This document shows positions 31,825-40,501 of a stretch of 52,152 bases of DNA, piece after piece. This DNA is from Ktedonobacterales bacterium (GTDB lineage: Bacteria > Chloroflexota > Ktedonobacteria > Ktedonobacterales > JADMIN01): the NCBI GenBank assembly GCA_025935195.1, contig JAICVS010000014.1, positions 1-52,152 of the forward strand, read 5' to 3'. The translations under genes and the position numbers were made by a program. Under the pieces are notes generated by a model. It saw only the letters and a list, made by a program, of their open reading frames with translations, ran no database searches and was not told the origin of the DNA. How positions within the stretch are numbered: position 1 is the first letter of the stretch; each line of letters begins with the position of its first letter.

Positions 31825-33066
31825 ATGAACCGGATGATGGGCCGCGGCCGGGGGGAGATGATGGTCATCCCCGGCGGCGCGCTGGGCAAGGCGCGCTACG
31901 CGCTGGGGATGGGGCGGCCCGACGAGGCCGAACGCCTCGCGCGCAAGCGGCTGGAGAAGGACGCGGGCGACGCGAATACGCGCGTGGTGCTGGCGCAGGC
32001 GCTCTTGCAGCAGGGGCAGATAGACGAGGCGGCTGAGGAGGCGCGGCGGGCGATCCGCGCGCAGGGGACGAATGTGGACGCGCAGCTGGTGCTCTCGTCG
32101 GCGCTGGTGCAGCGGTCGGGTCCGCTGGGGCGGGTGCCGGCGGAGGCGGAGACGGCGGCGCGGCGGGCGGTGCAGTTGGCGCCGAAGCAGGCGAAGACGC
32201 ACGTGCAGCTCGCGGAGGTGCTGACGGCGAAGCGCGATATGACGGGGGCGCGGGTGGAGGCGGATGAGGCGTGCCGGCTGGAGCCGCGATTGGCGGGGGC
32301 GCACCTGATGCGGGCGGTGGTGCTGCTGAGCGATAAGGATCCCGAGGGAGCGGTGCAGGCGAGCGACGCGGCGCTGCGCAACGACAAGAGCCTGACGCAG
32401 GCGGAGCTGATCAAGGCGAACGCCTACGTGGAGCTGAAGCGCTACGACGATTCGCTGCGGGCGTTGGATGTGGTGGATCGGCAGGGACCGATGCTGGGGG
32501 CGGCGAATACGCAGGCGCTGCGCGGGCGCATCTATTTCAAGCAGCGGAAGTACCGGCAGTCCTACGCGAAGTTCCGCGAGGTGCAGAATCTGAATCCACG
32601 GCTGCGCTTCGCGGCGCCGGCGCTGGCGTTCGTGAATACGATCCTGGTGGGGCAGTTCGGGCAGAACGCGCAGGTCGGCTGGGTCGCGATTTTGCTGGCG
32701 CTGGTGCTGCTGATCCTGTTTGGGCTGCACTTCATTCCGGTGGTGGGCGGCTGGATCGTGGCGGTGATCGTGCTGGCGCTGGTGGGCTTCAGCATCTTCG
32801 CGCTGATGCGGCAGTCGGGCAACCTGGGCGTGGGACCGCTGCGGGGGCAACTGCCGCTGCTGGGCTTTGGCGCGGTGGCGTTCGTGGCGGTGCTGCTGCT
32901 GGCGTTCTTCGTGATCGCGTCGCTGAGTACGAGCGTCTTCGGCATCAAGCACTGGTCGGTGGATCCGGGGAATCTGGTGCTGGCGGGCGTGCTAGGGCTG
33001 TTCGGCAGCGCGGGGATCGTGTACCTGCTGAACCGCTACGCGCCGCGAACGACAGCGAGGGCGTGA
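31825..33066 (+). CDS. TPR-repeat membrane protein
   Basis: A 413-residue protein. Residues ~15-255 are tetratricopeptide repeats (recurring pattern such as ARYALGMGRPDEAERLARKRL, VVLAQALLQQGQIDEAAEEAR, THVQLAEVLTAKRDMTGARV, LIKANAYVELKRYDDSLRAL, GRIYFKQRKYRQSYAKFREV). Four hydrophobic segments follow (WVAILLALVLLILFGLHF, IVAVIVLALVGFSIFAL, LLGFGAVAFVAVLLLAFFV, LVLAGVLGLFGSAGIVYLL). It probably assembles proteins at the cytoplasmic face of the membrane; no enzymatic motif is seen. The start is uncertain: a GTG at 31786 would add 13 residues, and several Met codons follow ATG 31825. Confidence 0.78.
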   Translation: MNRMMGRGRGEMMVIPGGALGKARYALGMGRPDEAERLARKRLEKDAGDANTRVVLAQALLQQGQIDEAAEEARRAIRAQGTNVDAQLVLSSALVQRSGPLGRVPAEAETAARRAVQLAPKQAKTHVQLAEVLTAKRDMTGARVEADEACRLEPRLAGAHLMRAVVLLSDKDPEGAVQASDAALRNDKSLTQAELIKANAYVELKRYDDSLRALDVVDRQGPMLGAANTQALRGRIYFKQRKYRQSYAKFREVQNLNPRLRFAAPALAFVNTILVGQFGQNAQVGWVAILLALVLLILFGLHFIPVVGGWIVAVIVLALVGFSIFALMRQSGNLGVGPLRGQLPLLGFGAVAFVAVLLLAFFVIASLSTSVFGIKHWSVDPGNLVLAGVLGLFGSAGIVYLLNRYAPRTTARA

Positions 33067-33204
33067 GAATTGAACCGCAGAGGTCGCAGAGGGCAGAGAA
33101 ACGGGCGGGTCACGGTAAGTGGCTCGCCCGCGTTTTTGTGGGGAGCGAAGGCGCGGCGGCGCTCCATCTCAAAACGGATTTGGGCGACGTTGTTGCCGTT
33201 CGTC

Positions 33205-33410
33205 GGCTTCCCGGCCTGAGGGCCGGGGGTAATCCTGAGGGGGCAGCGCCCGCGTGGGAGCGGACTTCCCGGCCTGAAGGCCGGGGCTAATCCCGTCGCC
33301 CCACCGGCTTCTTGACCCACGGGATTAGCCCCGGCATTTATGCCAGGAAGCGTCCCCCCACTGGCATCTGGCCCTTCGGGATTACCACCCCTGCCCTTCA
33401 GGCCGCGTCG
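33205..33410. repeat. cluster of CCCGGC-type palindromic repeats
   Basis: Tandem, alternating copies: TTCCCGGCCTGAGGGCCGGG with GTAATCC (33209-33236), TTCCCGGCCTGAAGGCCGG (33268-33293), the reverse-oriented GATTAGCCCCGGCATTTATG with CCAGGAAG (33321-33350), and a decayed copy to about 33410. Same family as 4680 and 15474. Confidence 0.6.
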
Positions 33411-33437
33411 TGCCGCCTGGGTGGCCCAGACCGCCAG

Positions 33438-33494
33438 AGGGGCAGATCGTCAGATCGCCACGCTGTGATTGTGGCGATCTGACGATCTGCCCCT
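33438..33494. repeat. long perfect inverted repeat, copy 1
   Basis: A 24-bp perfect stem (33438-33461 with 33471-33494; core CAGATCGTCAGATCGCCAC) around a 9-nt loop. A shorter relative lies on the other side of the P-loop gene at 34432-34468. Confidence 0.75.
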
Positions 33495-33825
33495 TCTGAG
33501 AGCGTGTTTGGTAGCATCGCGTCTGGCATCTGCCACGCAATGGCGGCGGCGAGCTGAGCAGTGAGAGCCCGCGTGTGATCGGCACATCGTCTTCGACGAG
33601 GTTGTCGAGGAGGTTCCCGCGCGATGTGGGGGGCGCCGCCGTCTGCTTCTTTCTTCTTCGTCCAGGGCAACGCACTCGGCCGGTGCTACTTGGAGCCCAC
33701 ACTGCCCCGGTGATCTCCCCGCATCTCCCCGTGACCAGTCGTCGCGTCTACATGCGACGCCTCACGCACGCGGCACGACTCGGTCCAGCGAGATGCTACC
33801 TGGCACTCGCCTCGTGCAGAACGCT

Positions 33826-34362
33826 CTACAGTGTGGTATTTGCGCCGCTTAGACGGATGATCTCGTCCACGACGCGCGCGAGCGGTGGAGTGGCATCAAT
33901 GATCATCCCGTTTTTGGGAATGTCTTCTTTCGTGTGATACATGCGCACAGTGATTTCCCGTTCCTCTGGTGTTCCGCCCCAATCAGTTGGGTCCAGTGCC
34001 ACGCGCTCATCAATCCGCCGGAGACTGGTGTCCAGGTCGACATCCAGGACAAACACGCCGTCAAATAACGCGATGTATTTGGAGGAATTCTTCGAACCAC
34101 CGCAGAAGAAGGTGACTGCCTCCTCCTGGTTGGCGACCAAGGCTTTGACTTTCTCGACATCCCAAATGTGGTGCTCGGAAATGAAGGCAGCCGAGTGCTC
34201 GTGCTTGAGGCCATCCGTCGGTTGACCCGTGTCCGGATCGCCTTGATACGCCAATTCCCTGTCACCATGAATGGCCTGGTAGCCGCGCCGCTGCAATTCT
34301 GTGCAGACCGCCGTCTTGCCGGCGCCGGACACGCCTTCAATCAGATAATTTCTCCTGCCCAT
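33826..34362 (-). CDS. small P-loop NTPase/kinase-like protein
   Basis: A 178-residue single-domain P-loop protein. Walker A is GVSGAGKT at residues ~9-16, directly after the first strand (NYLIE). A GDRELAY segment, FFCGGSKNSSKY, a FVLDVDLDTSLRRIDER Walker-B-like strand followed by an arginine-bearing lid, and a final IIDATPPLARVVDEII helix follow. The order matches shikimate-kinase or nucleoside-kinase-like and AAA_17/18 proteins that phosphorylate small molecules; the substrate is unknown. Base composition is clearly lower in GC than the neighbours. The gene is bracketed by two related inverted repeats, so acquisition by transfer is plausible. ATG 34362 begins the fold; the ribosome binding site is weak. 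Confidence 0.75.
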   Translation of the reverse strand: MGRRNYLIEGVSGAGKTAVCTELQRRGYQAIHGDRELAYQGDPDTGQPTDGLKHEHSAAFISEHHIWDVEKVKALVANQEEAVTFFCGGSKNSSKYIALFDGVFVLDVDLDTSLRRIDERVALDPTDWGGTPEEREITVRMYHTKEDIPKNGMIIDATPPLARVVDEIIRLSGANTTL

Positions 34363-34431
34363 GGCAAGATGATGCCCACAACGAGCTGATACCAGCAATA
34401 GGTGAGACGAGATGCTGTCATGATATCAGAT

Positions 34432-34468
34432 CGCCAGATCGCCACGTTCCGTATGTGGCGATCTGGCG
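34432..34468. repeat. inverted repeat, copy 2
   Basis: CGCCAGATCGCCAC (34432-34445) pairs with GTGGCGATCTGGCG (34455-34468) around a 9-nt loop; partial direct copies of GGCGATCTGG continue to about 34495. It is related to 33438-33494. Confidence 0.7.
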
Positions 34469-34518
34469 TACCTCTTGGCGATCTGGGTGGCGATCCGCCC
34501 AGTGCGGACCACACAGCA

Positions 34519-34583
34519 CGACGAGCGAACCCCCAGGCCAGTGAGTCCGCTCGCTAGAATGGCGCGCTGAACGCGAGCGCGCG
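34519..34583 (-). terminator. possible end of the ribosomal operon
   Basis: Two consecutive GC-rich hairpins downstream of rpsI on the minus strand: GCGCGCT with AGCGCGC (34562-34582) and GCGAGCG with CGCTCG (about 34520-34556). Neither has a strong U-run, so termination is only suggested. Confidence 0.35.
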
Positions 34584-34591
34584 GCGAGAGG

Positions 34592-34996
34592 TTAGCGCTT
34601 GGTGTACTGCGGAGCCTTGCGGGCGCGCTTGAGGCCGTACTTCTTGCGCTCCTTCATGCGCGGGTCGCGGGTGAGGAAGCCGGCGCGGCGCAGGGTGGGG
34701 CGGAAGCCCTCATCGGCGCGCAGGAGGGCGCGCGAGATGCCGTGGCGCACGGCGCCGGCCTGGCCGCTGCCACCGCCGCCGACGACTTTGATGGTGATGT
34801 TGAAGTGATTGGCAAGCTCCAGCAGGCGCAGGGGGCTGCGGACAGCCTGCATGAGCGTCTCACGCGGGAAATACTGCTCGGCGTCGCGGCCGTTGACGGT
34901 GATGCGGCCGTCGCCGTTGGGATAGAGGCGCACGCGGGCGACGGCGGTCTTGCGGCGGCCGGTGCCGTAGTAGTAAGGGTTCGGGTTCTCCGCCAA
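34592..34996 (-). CDS. rpsI: 30S ribosomal protein S9
   Basis: S9, 134 residues, contacts P-site tRNA with its basic C-terminal tail. Diagnostic blocks: [38 protein letters not shown] and the end [16 protein letters not shown], with the invariant final Lys-Arg. The start is TTG 34996, with GGAGG seven bases upstream, and no ATG is available. It lies 69 bp after rplM, the classical rplM-rpsI pair, and is the last gene of the ribosomal run. Confidence 0.97.
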   Translation of the reverse strand: MAENPNPYYYGTGRRKTAVARVRLYPNGDGRITVNGRDAEQYFPRETLMQAVRSPLRLLELANHFNITIKVVGGGGSGQAGAVRHGISRALLRADEGFRPTLRRAGFLTRDPRMKERKKYGLKRARKAPQYTKR

Positions 34997-35065
34997 GGTG
35001 GTTCCTCCAGGTGGGCTGTGGTGGATGTGGTGGTGTCAGGGCACGTATGGACGTGGGGCCGCCGG

Positions 35066-35554
35066 CTAGGCCGGAGCGGCGGTGGCCTGCTCCTGTTGCG
35101 CGAGCACATCATCGGCGGTGGGCAGCTGCCACAGGATGGGCTGCTGGGCCTGATGCGGGTGGTCGGGGCCGGCGTAGACCTTGAGGCGGCCGCGGATGTC
35201 GGCGCCGAGGCGGTTGTGCGGGAGCATGCCCTTGACGGCGCGCTCGATCGCACGCTCAGGATGCTTGGCGAGCACCTGGCGCAGCGTCTCCTGCTTGAGG
35301 CCGCCGGGATACTGGCTGTGGCGATAGTAGATCTTCTGGTCGAGGCGCTTGCCGGTGACGGCGACCTTGGCGGCGTTGACGACGATCACGAAGTCGCCGC
35401 AGTTCATGTGCGGGGTGAAGGTGGGCTTGTGCTTGCCGCGCAGGATGGTGGCGGCCTGGGTGGCGAGGCGGCCAAGAATCTGGTTCTCGGCGTCAATGAT
35501 GTACCAGCGCGGCTGTAGATCGTCGCGCTTGGCGCTGTACGTTTTCGGATTCAT
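35066..35554 (-). CDS. rplM: 50S ribosomal protein L13
   Basis: L13, 162 residues, an early 23S-binding assembly protein. Diagnostic blocks: [82 protein letters not shown] and the [14 protein letters not shown] end. A 15-20-residue Ala/Gln-rich tail follows. ATG 35554 has GGGAG eight bases upstream. A 10-bp tandem repeat lies between truA and rplM. Confidence 0.97.
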   Translation of the reverse strand: MNPKTYSAKRDDLQPRWYIIDAENQILGRLATQAATILRGKHKPTFTPHMNCGDFVIVVNAAKVAVTGKRLDQKIYYRHSQYPGGLKQETLRQVLAKHPERAIERAVKGMLPHNRLGADIRGRLKVYAGPDHPHQAQQPILWQLPTADDVLAQQEQATAAPA

Positions 35555-35594
35555 GTGGTTCTCCCTGTGACGCGCACCGCGCGACGAGTGCCGA

Positions 35595-35634
35595 TGATTG
35601 CTCGTGATTGCTCGTGATTGCTCGTGATTGCTCG
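35595..35634. repeat. 10-bp tandem repeat, four copies
   Basis: TGATTGCTCG repeated four times without mismatch in the 110-bp truA-rplM spacer. The number of copies may vary between strains; a role in expression of rplM-rpsI is only a possibility. Confidence 0.8.
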
Positions 35635-35664
35635 TGGCCGTCAGGTGGACCGCGCTGGATATGC

Positions 35665-36543
35665 TTACCAGGCGACGCTCCAGGTGACGCTGCCGGGCGG
35701 GTAGACGACGTGCGTGAGGCAGAGGCCGCACGCGGGGGCCGCCGCGCCCGGATGCGCCTTGTCGCGCGCCGCCAGGATGGCCTGGAAGTCCGCGACAGTC
35801 AGCTTGCCCGCGCCGACGAGCGCGAGTGTGCCGGCGAGCCGGCGCACCATGCCCGATAGGAAGGCGTTGGCGGTGAAGCGGAACTCCACCTCGACGGCCT
35901 CTCTCTCCGGCTCCGCGCCTGGCTCACCCACTGGCTCACCCACTGGCTCGGCTGCCGGCGAGCCGGCGCAAGCGGGCCGCTGCTCACACGCGGCGGCGAG
36001 CATCGTCCGCACCGTGTGACCGCGCAAGCCGTCGCCACGCCGGTCATGCGGGCTGGAGCCGAAGGCGGCGAAGTCGTGCTCGCCGAGCAGCGACCGCGCC
36101 GCGTCGCGCATGGCCGGAACGTCCAGCCGGTGGGAGACGCGCCAGGCGTAGCGCTCGCGCAGCGGATCGCGGGTGGCGTCACAGAGGACGCGGTAGCGAT
36201 AGCCACGGGCGAGCGCGCTGTGACGGGCGCGGAAGCCGTCGTCCACCGCACAGGCGGCCCGCACGGCGATCTCACCTGGCAGCAGCGCGTTCAGCGCGCG
36301 CCGCCAGTCCGGCGGAGTCAGCCGGGCGGATGTCTGGAAGCTGATCACCTGTCCTGAGGCGTGAACCCCACTGTCGGTGCGGCCCGCGCCCTCGATGGTC
36401 GTCGCCACGCCCGCGATGCGCTGGATGGCCTGTTCGATGGCTCCCTGCACCGTCGGCCCTTTGTCGGGCGACTGGCGCTGGAAGCCGGCGAACGAGGTGC
36501 CATCGTAGGCGACGAGCACGGCGACATTCACACGACGTTCCAC
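35665..36543 (-). CDS. truA: tRNA pseudouridine(38-40) synthase TruA
   Basis: Converts uridines 38-40 of the anticodon stem to pseudouridine. The 292-residue protein has the catalytic Asp57 in [11 protein letters not shown], the [13 protein letters not shown] start, RGYRYRVL, and the late [13 protein letters not shown] block. An insertion near residues 195-215 ([16 protein letters not shown]) comes from a 12-bp tandem repeat and is absent from the usual ~250-residue enzyme. It starts at GTG 36543, 11 bp after the rplQ stop, so it is translationally coupled. truA after rplQ and before rplM-rpsI is the standard order. Confidence 0.95.
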   Translation of the reverse strand: MERRVNVAVLVAYDGTSFAGFQRQSPDKGPTVQGAIEQAIQRIAGVATTIEGAGRTDSGVHASGQVISFQTSARLTPPDWRRALNALLPGEIAVRAACAVDDGFRARHSALARGYRYRVLCDATRDPLRERYAWRVSHRLDVPAMRDAARSLLGEHDFAAFGSSPHDRRGDGLRGHTVRTMLAAACEQRPACAGSPAAEPVGEPVGEPGAEPEREAVEVEFRFTANAFLSGMVRRLAGTLALVGAGKLTVADFQAILAARDKAHPGAAAPACGLCLTHVVYPPGSVTWSVAW

Positions 36544-36554
36544 CTGTTGATTGC

Positions 36555-37193
36555 TCAGACGAGCTCCAGCCGCGCGATCTCGGCGGCGTCGCCCAGGCGC
36601 CGGCCGATCTTGGTGACGCGGGTGTAGCCGCCGTTGCGCCCATTGTACTTGGGCACGAGCTGCTCGAAGATCTTGCGCACCGCCAGCTCGCGCGGGAGGT
36701 GGCGCAGGATGGTGCGGCGGGCGTGCAGCTCAATCGCCATCGCCTCGCGCGCGGCGTCGAGGGCGCGCTGCGCCTCATCGCGGTCCCGGATCAGATCGAG
36801 CATCTCTTTTTGCATGGCCTCGATGCGCCGCAGCTTGCGTGCTCGGCCCTCTTCGCTGAGCGGGAGCTTGTGCGCGCGCTCGCGCTGGGCGTTCAGCTCA
36901 TCGAGGGCGGGAATCTCGTCGTTCACGCGGAAGCTGCCCTTGCGGGCAACGGCGAGCACCTGTTCGGCGAGATACTCGTCCTCCACTACGGCGGTCAGGT
37001 GCGCCCAGGCGTTGTTGTGGCCGCGGATGGCGGTGGCGATGAGGCCTTCGGCCTCACCCTGGACGGCCTTGGCGCGGGCCGTGGTGGTGGTGACGTGCTC
37101 ATGGGTGATCAGCCCGTCAATCAGGTTGCGGAACGCCGCGCGCCGCTTGGGCTCGGGCATGTTGATGCGGTTGCCCGCGATACGATGCCTCAC
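36555..37193 (-). CDS. rplQ: 50S ribosomal protein L17 with a large internal insertion
   Basis: L17 sits near the exit of the peptide tunnel. The first 58 residues (MRHRIAGNRIN, then AAFRNLIDGLITHEHVTTT) and residues 156-212 (LHARRTILRHL, IFEQLVPKYNGRNGGYTR, RLGDAAEIARLELV) are ordinary L17. Between them, exactly where normal L17 passes from RG to the LHARR helix, lie about 97 extra residues (59-155), charged and mostly helical (EDEYLAEQVLAVARKG, KLRRIEAMQKEMLDLIRDRD). Total length is 212 instead of about 115-130. The flanks are intact and in frame, so the gene should be functional. Confidence 0.95.
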   Translation of the reverse strand: MRHRIAGNRINMPEPKRRAAFRNLIDGLITHEHVTTTTARAKAVQGEAEGLIATAIRGHNNAWAHLTAVVEDEYLAEQVLAVARKGSFRVNDEIPALDELNAQRERAHKLPLSEEGRARKLRRIEAMQKEMLDLIRDRDEAQRALDAAREAMAIELHARRTILRHLPRELAVRKIFEQLVPKYNGRNGGYTRVTKIGRRLGDAAEIARLELV

Positions 37194-37238
37194 ACTCGTC
37201 CTCCTGAGCGGTGGCTCTGAGAGCCACTAGAGAAGTGG

Positions 37239-38249
37239 CTAGAAGTTGTCGTCGCCATCCAGCTCGGCGAGGCCGGAGGAGGAGGTGGCGGCGGGGTGGT
37301 CGGTTGGGCGGATGGCGGGCAGGTAGCCGCGCTCGACCAGGCGCTCGGCCAGCTCGGTGAGGCTCTTCTCGCCAAAATTGCGCACCGCGAGCAGATCCTC
37401 GCGGCCCATGGTGAGCACCTGGCCGACGCGCGTGATGTTGCTGCGCTTGAGGCAGTTGTAAGCACGCACGGAGAGCTCCAGCTCTTCGATGGGCGTATCG
37501 TAGATCTTCTGAGAGATCTGGTAGGCGGTGGCGCCAGGGATGGCGAGGGGCGCCGGCTCGACGATGCCCGGCTCGTTGTACTCGGCGATCATCTGGAAGT
37601 GCTGCACGAGGATGTGGGAGGCCTGGCGCATCGCTTCATCCGGGGTGACGGTGCCGTCGCTCCAGATCTGGAGGATGATCTTGTCGTAGTTGGTCATCTG
37701 GCCGACGCGGGTGTGCTCGACGCGGTAGTTGACGCGGCGCACCGGCGTGAAGATGGCGTCTACGGGAATCTGGCCGATGGGCTGGTCTTCTTTGGACTCG
37801 GCGGGGACGTAGCCCTTGCCGGTCTCGACGACCAGCTCCATGTCGAAGCGCGCGTTGGGATCGTCCACCGTGCAGATATGCTGCTCGGGATTCACGATCT
37901 CGATCGTGCTCGGCGCCTGGATGTCGGCGGCCGTGACCTCGCGCTCGCCGTTGACCTCGACACGCAGGGTGACGGGGCGGTCGGAGAAGGAGCGCAGGCG
38001 CAGCTTCTTGACGTTGAGCACGATGTCGGTGACATCCTCTTTGACGCCCGGCACATCCTGGAATTCGTGCTGGACGCCGTCAATCTTGATGGACGTGACC
38101 GCGGCCCCGCTGAGCGAGGAGAGCAAGACGCGACGGAGCGAGTTGCCCAGGGTCATGCCATATCCGGCTTCCAGCGGCTCGATGTCGTAGCTGGCGTAGG
38201 TGGCTTCGGTTTCGGTCGCGGTGATGTGGGGCACAGCGATATCTAGCAA
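37239..38249 (-). CDS. rpoA: DNA-directed RNA polymerase alpha subunit
   Basis: Alpha subunit, 336 residues. The N-terminal assembly domain has EPLEAGYGMTLGNSLRRVLLSSLSGAAVTSI and later RVNYRVEHTRVGQMTNYDKI. The C-terminal domain, after an Ala/Pro-rich linker, has LELSVRAYNCLKRSNITRVGQVL and EDLLAVRNFGEKSLTELAERL, which contact UP elements and activators. The start is TTG 38249 with GAGGAGGG upstream, 14 bp after rpsD. A short acidic tail (ELDGDDNF) ends the protein. Confidence 0.97.
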   Translation of the reverse strand: MLDIAVPHITATETEATYASYDIEPLEAGYGMTLGNSLRRVLLSSLSGAAVTSIKIDGVQHEFQDVPGVKEDVTDIVLNVKKLRLRSFSDRPVTLRVEVNGEREVTAADIQAPSTIEIVNPEQHICTVDDPNARFDMELVVETGKGYVPAESKEDQPIGQIPVDAIFTPVRRVNYRVEHTRVGQMTNYDKIILQIWSDGTVTPDEAMRQASHILVQHFQMIAEYNEPGIVEPAPLAIPGATAYQISQKIYDTPIEELELSVRAYNCLKRSNITRVGQVLTMGREDLLAVRNFGEKSLTELAERLVERGYLPAIRPTDHPAATSSSGLAELDGDDNF

Positions 38250-38263
38250 GGGGATCCCCTCCT

Positions 38264-38893
38264 CTACCGCTGGTAATACTCGACGACGAGGGCCTCGTCG
38301 AAGGGCAGCTCGAGATCCTGCCGCGCGGGGGCGGCGATCACGTGGCCGGCGAGGGCGCCGGGGTCGAGCCGCAGCCAGGACGGGACGCCTTTGGCGTCGA
38401 GCATGAGCGCGCGGGTCTTGAAGTATTCGAGGGTGCGGCTGCGCTGGCGGACGGCGACCTCGTCACCGGCCTTGACGATGTACGAGGCGATGTCGGTCTT
38501 GCGGCCGTTGACCTGGAAGTGGCCGTGGTTGACGAGCTGGCGCGCCTGGGCGCGCGAGTCGGCGAAGCCGAGGCGGTAGACGACGTTGTCCAGGCGCGTT
38601 TCGAGCATCTGGATCAGGTTGTCGCCGGTCTTGCCGGGCATGTGGAGCGATTTGTCGTAGAAGCGGCGGAACTGGCGTTCGAGCAGACCGTAGGTGCGAC
38701 GCACCTTCTGCTTCTCGCGGAGCTGGGTGCCGCGGCCGGAGAGCTTGCGGGCGCGGGCGGCGCCGTGCTGGCCGGGGCGGGTGTTGCGCCGCTCGATGGC
38801 GCATTTGGGGCTCATGCATCTGTCGCCTTTGAGGAAGAGCTTCATGCCCTCGCGGCGGCAGAGGCGGCAAACGGGACCAGTATATCGGGCCAT
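38264..38893 (-). CDS. rpsD: 30S ribosomal protein S4, zinc-binding form
   Basis: S4, 209 residues, a primary 16S assembly protein and, in many bacteria, the autoregulator of this operon. The N-terminus has the C+ zinc site: Cys9, Cys12, Cys26, Cys31. [30 protein letters not shown] and the S4 RNA-binding fold ([33 protein letters not shown]) follow. ATG 38893 is the family start; AGGAGG lies 15 bases upstream and AGGAC closer. The gene is preceded by an unusually long 486-nt spacer. Confidence 0.97.
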   Translation of the reverse strand: MARYTGPVCRLCRREGMKLFLKGDRCMSPKCAIERRNTRPGQHGAARARKLSGRGTQLREKQKVRRTYGLLERQFRRFYDKSLHMPGKTGDNLIQMLETRLDNVVYRLGFADSRAQARQLVNHGHFQVNGRKTDIASYIVKAGDEVAVRQRSRTLEYFKTRALMLDAKGVPSWLRLDPGALAGHVIAAPARQDLELPFDEALVVEYYQR

Positions 38894-39379
38894 GTGTCCT
38901 GTATCGTCCTCCTGTGGAGTGCGGTTTGTTGAGAATCGGGCGTCGAAGCGAGCCAGAGTGCGCCAGGGACTCTGCCTGCCGGCGCGGCTTCGGGCCGAAC
39001 GCGCTGTGTCGTGGAGCGGAAGAGGCTCGCGCCGCCAGCCGCAGCGGCGCGCGCTCGACGCGCTCCCATCGTCGGGAACTTCGGTGTCGCGAAGCGCCTG
39101 CACAGCGCCTCTAGGTGGTCTCTGGGTCGTCGCGTCGCGTTGGCGTTGCGTTGCGACGGGCGGAGTCGCCGCTGGCGCCAGGTGGGGGCCGTGGGCTACA
39201 CACGACCGCGGGAGCGCCGGCGAGGCGTTCCCGGCCGCCCAGGACGGAGGCGGCCACCGCTCCAGACTTCGCACTCCAGTCGGTAGTTGGTGTGACGGTG
39301 AGTGACAAAACAGCTACGAAAGACGGTTCGCATGGATGCCCGGTCGTGGCCGTACGTACACGGCCGGCGAACGCGGGGG
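38894..39379. other. 486-nt spacer between rpsK and rpsD
   Basis: No gene was recognised; the reading frames in it show no ribosomal or other pattern. A weak minus-strand promoter-like pair (TTGTCA-N17-TACCGA, about 39279-39307) could start an rpsD-rpoA-rplQ transcript. The length would allow an S4-responsive leader structure, but I cannot draw a convincing fold. Confidence 0.4.
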
Positions 39380-39784
39380 TTAGACGCGGCGGCGCTTGGG
39401 TGGGCGGCAGCCGTTGTGCGGGATGGGGGTGACGTCGGTGATGGAGGTCACTTGCAGGCCGGTGGCCTGGAGCGCACGGATGGCGGCCTCGCGGCCGGAG
39501 CCGGGTCCACGAACGTAGACGTCGATCTGGCGGACGCCATGCTCCATCGCCTTGCGGGCGGCGGTCTCGGCGGTGACTTGCGCGGCGTAGGGTGTGCTCT
39601 TGCGCGAGCCCTTGAAGTTGGATGAGCCGGCGCTGCTCCACGACAAGACGTTGCCGTTGGGGTCGGAGATGGTGACCAGGGTGTTGTTGAAGGTCGCCTG
39701 GATGTGCGCCTGGCCGCGCGGCACGGATTTACGCTCACGCCGCCGCTGTCGGCCGACGGGCCGCTTGGGAGCCTTTTCCGCCAT
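39380..39784 (-). CDS. rpsK: 30S ribosomal protein S11
   Basis: S11, 134 residues, lines the platform near the E-site mRNA. Diagnostic blocks: [62 protein letters not shown], and the end [33 protein letters not shown]. The short basic N-terminal tail ([15 protein letters not shown]) is usual. ATG 39784 has AAAGGG upstream. Confidence 0.97.
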   Translation of the reverse strand: MAEKAPKRPVGRQRRRERKSVPRGQAHIQATFNNTLVTISDPNGNVLSWSSAGSSNFKGSRKSTPYAAQVTAETAARKAMEHGVRQIDVYVRGPGSGREAAIRALQATGLQVTSITDVTPIPHNGCRPPKRRRV

Positions 39785-39885
39785 ACGTGCTGTATCCCTT
39801 TCCCAATCCGCGCGTGCTGGTGACGACGCGCGGATGTGTCGCCGCGCTCAGGCGGCGGATGTGACTGCTCTCGACTGGCTGGTCG

Positions 39886-40272
39886 TTACTTCTTGGTCGC
39901 CTTCTTCTTGCCGGCGACGGTCTTCTTGGCGCCGCGCTTGGTGCGGGCGTTGGTGCGGGTGCGCTGGCCGTGGACGGGCAGGTTGCGGCGGTGGCGCAGG
40001 CCACGGTAGCTGCCGATCTCGATCAGGCGCTTGATGTTCATGTCCACTTCGCGGCGCAGATCGCCCTCGACCTTGTGTTCGGGGTTGCGGTCTATGTACT
40101 CGCGAAGACGGGCGACCTCGTCTTCGGTGAGGTTCTTGACGCGCGTATCGGGGCTGACCCGGGTGGCGGTCAGAACCTGCCTGCTGTAGGACGAGCCGAT
40201 GCCGTAGATGTACGTCAGCGCGGTTTCGACGCGCTTTTCGCGGGGGATGTCAACCCCGGCGATTCGGGCCAT
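39886..40272 (-). CDS. rpsM: 30S ribosomal protein S13
   Basis: S13, 128 residues, forms the subunit bridge at the head and touches P-site t[56 protein letters not shown], and [20 protein letters not shown] are diagnostic, followed by the lysine-rich tail. ATG 40272 has GAGGAG eight bases upstream; the longer open frame upstream is noncoding. Confidence 0.97.
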   Translation of the reverse strand: MARIAGVDIPREKRVETALTYIYGIGSSYSRQVLTATRVSPDTRVKNLTEDEVARLREYIDRNPEHKVEGDLRREVDMNIKRLIEIGSYRGLRHRRNLPVHGQRTRTNARTKRGAKKTVAGKKKATKK

Positions 40273-40501
40273 GCGCCAGCTCCTCTTTGCACTAGTTTGT
40301 TTGTTTGTTTCAATCCTCAGCCGACCAGGAAGCCGGCCGCAACAGAACGCCTGATGATCGCCATCGCTTGTGTGCTGGGATGTCGCGGACGCCTGCCGCA
40401 ACGGTCCCGACTCTGGACAGACGGCAACCCAGACGTCCGCTGAGGGGCGCCTGGGCATCCGCCGAACCCTGAACGCGTACACGCACGCTGCCTCGCCTTG
40501 C

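Larger units (their letters stand above)
33067..33825. other. 759-bp gene-free region packed with repeats
   Basis: Contains a partial composite repeat (33067-33115), four CCCGGC-type palindromes (33205-33410), the 24-bp long inverted repeat (33438-33494), and a stretch at 33500-33690 that reads in two minus-strand frames like a decayed small protein (NLLDNLVEDDVP, then IAWQMPDAMLPNTL in the next frame). No intact gene is seen. Confidence 0.6.

Noticed and set aside
35595-35634. Tandem repeat considered as a CRISPR remnant.
   Set aside because: Units are 10 bp with no spacers and no cas genes are nearby.
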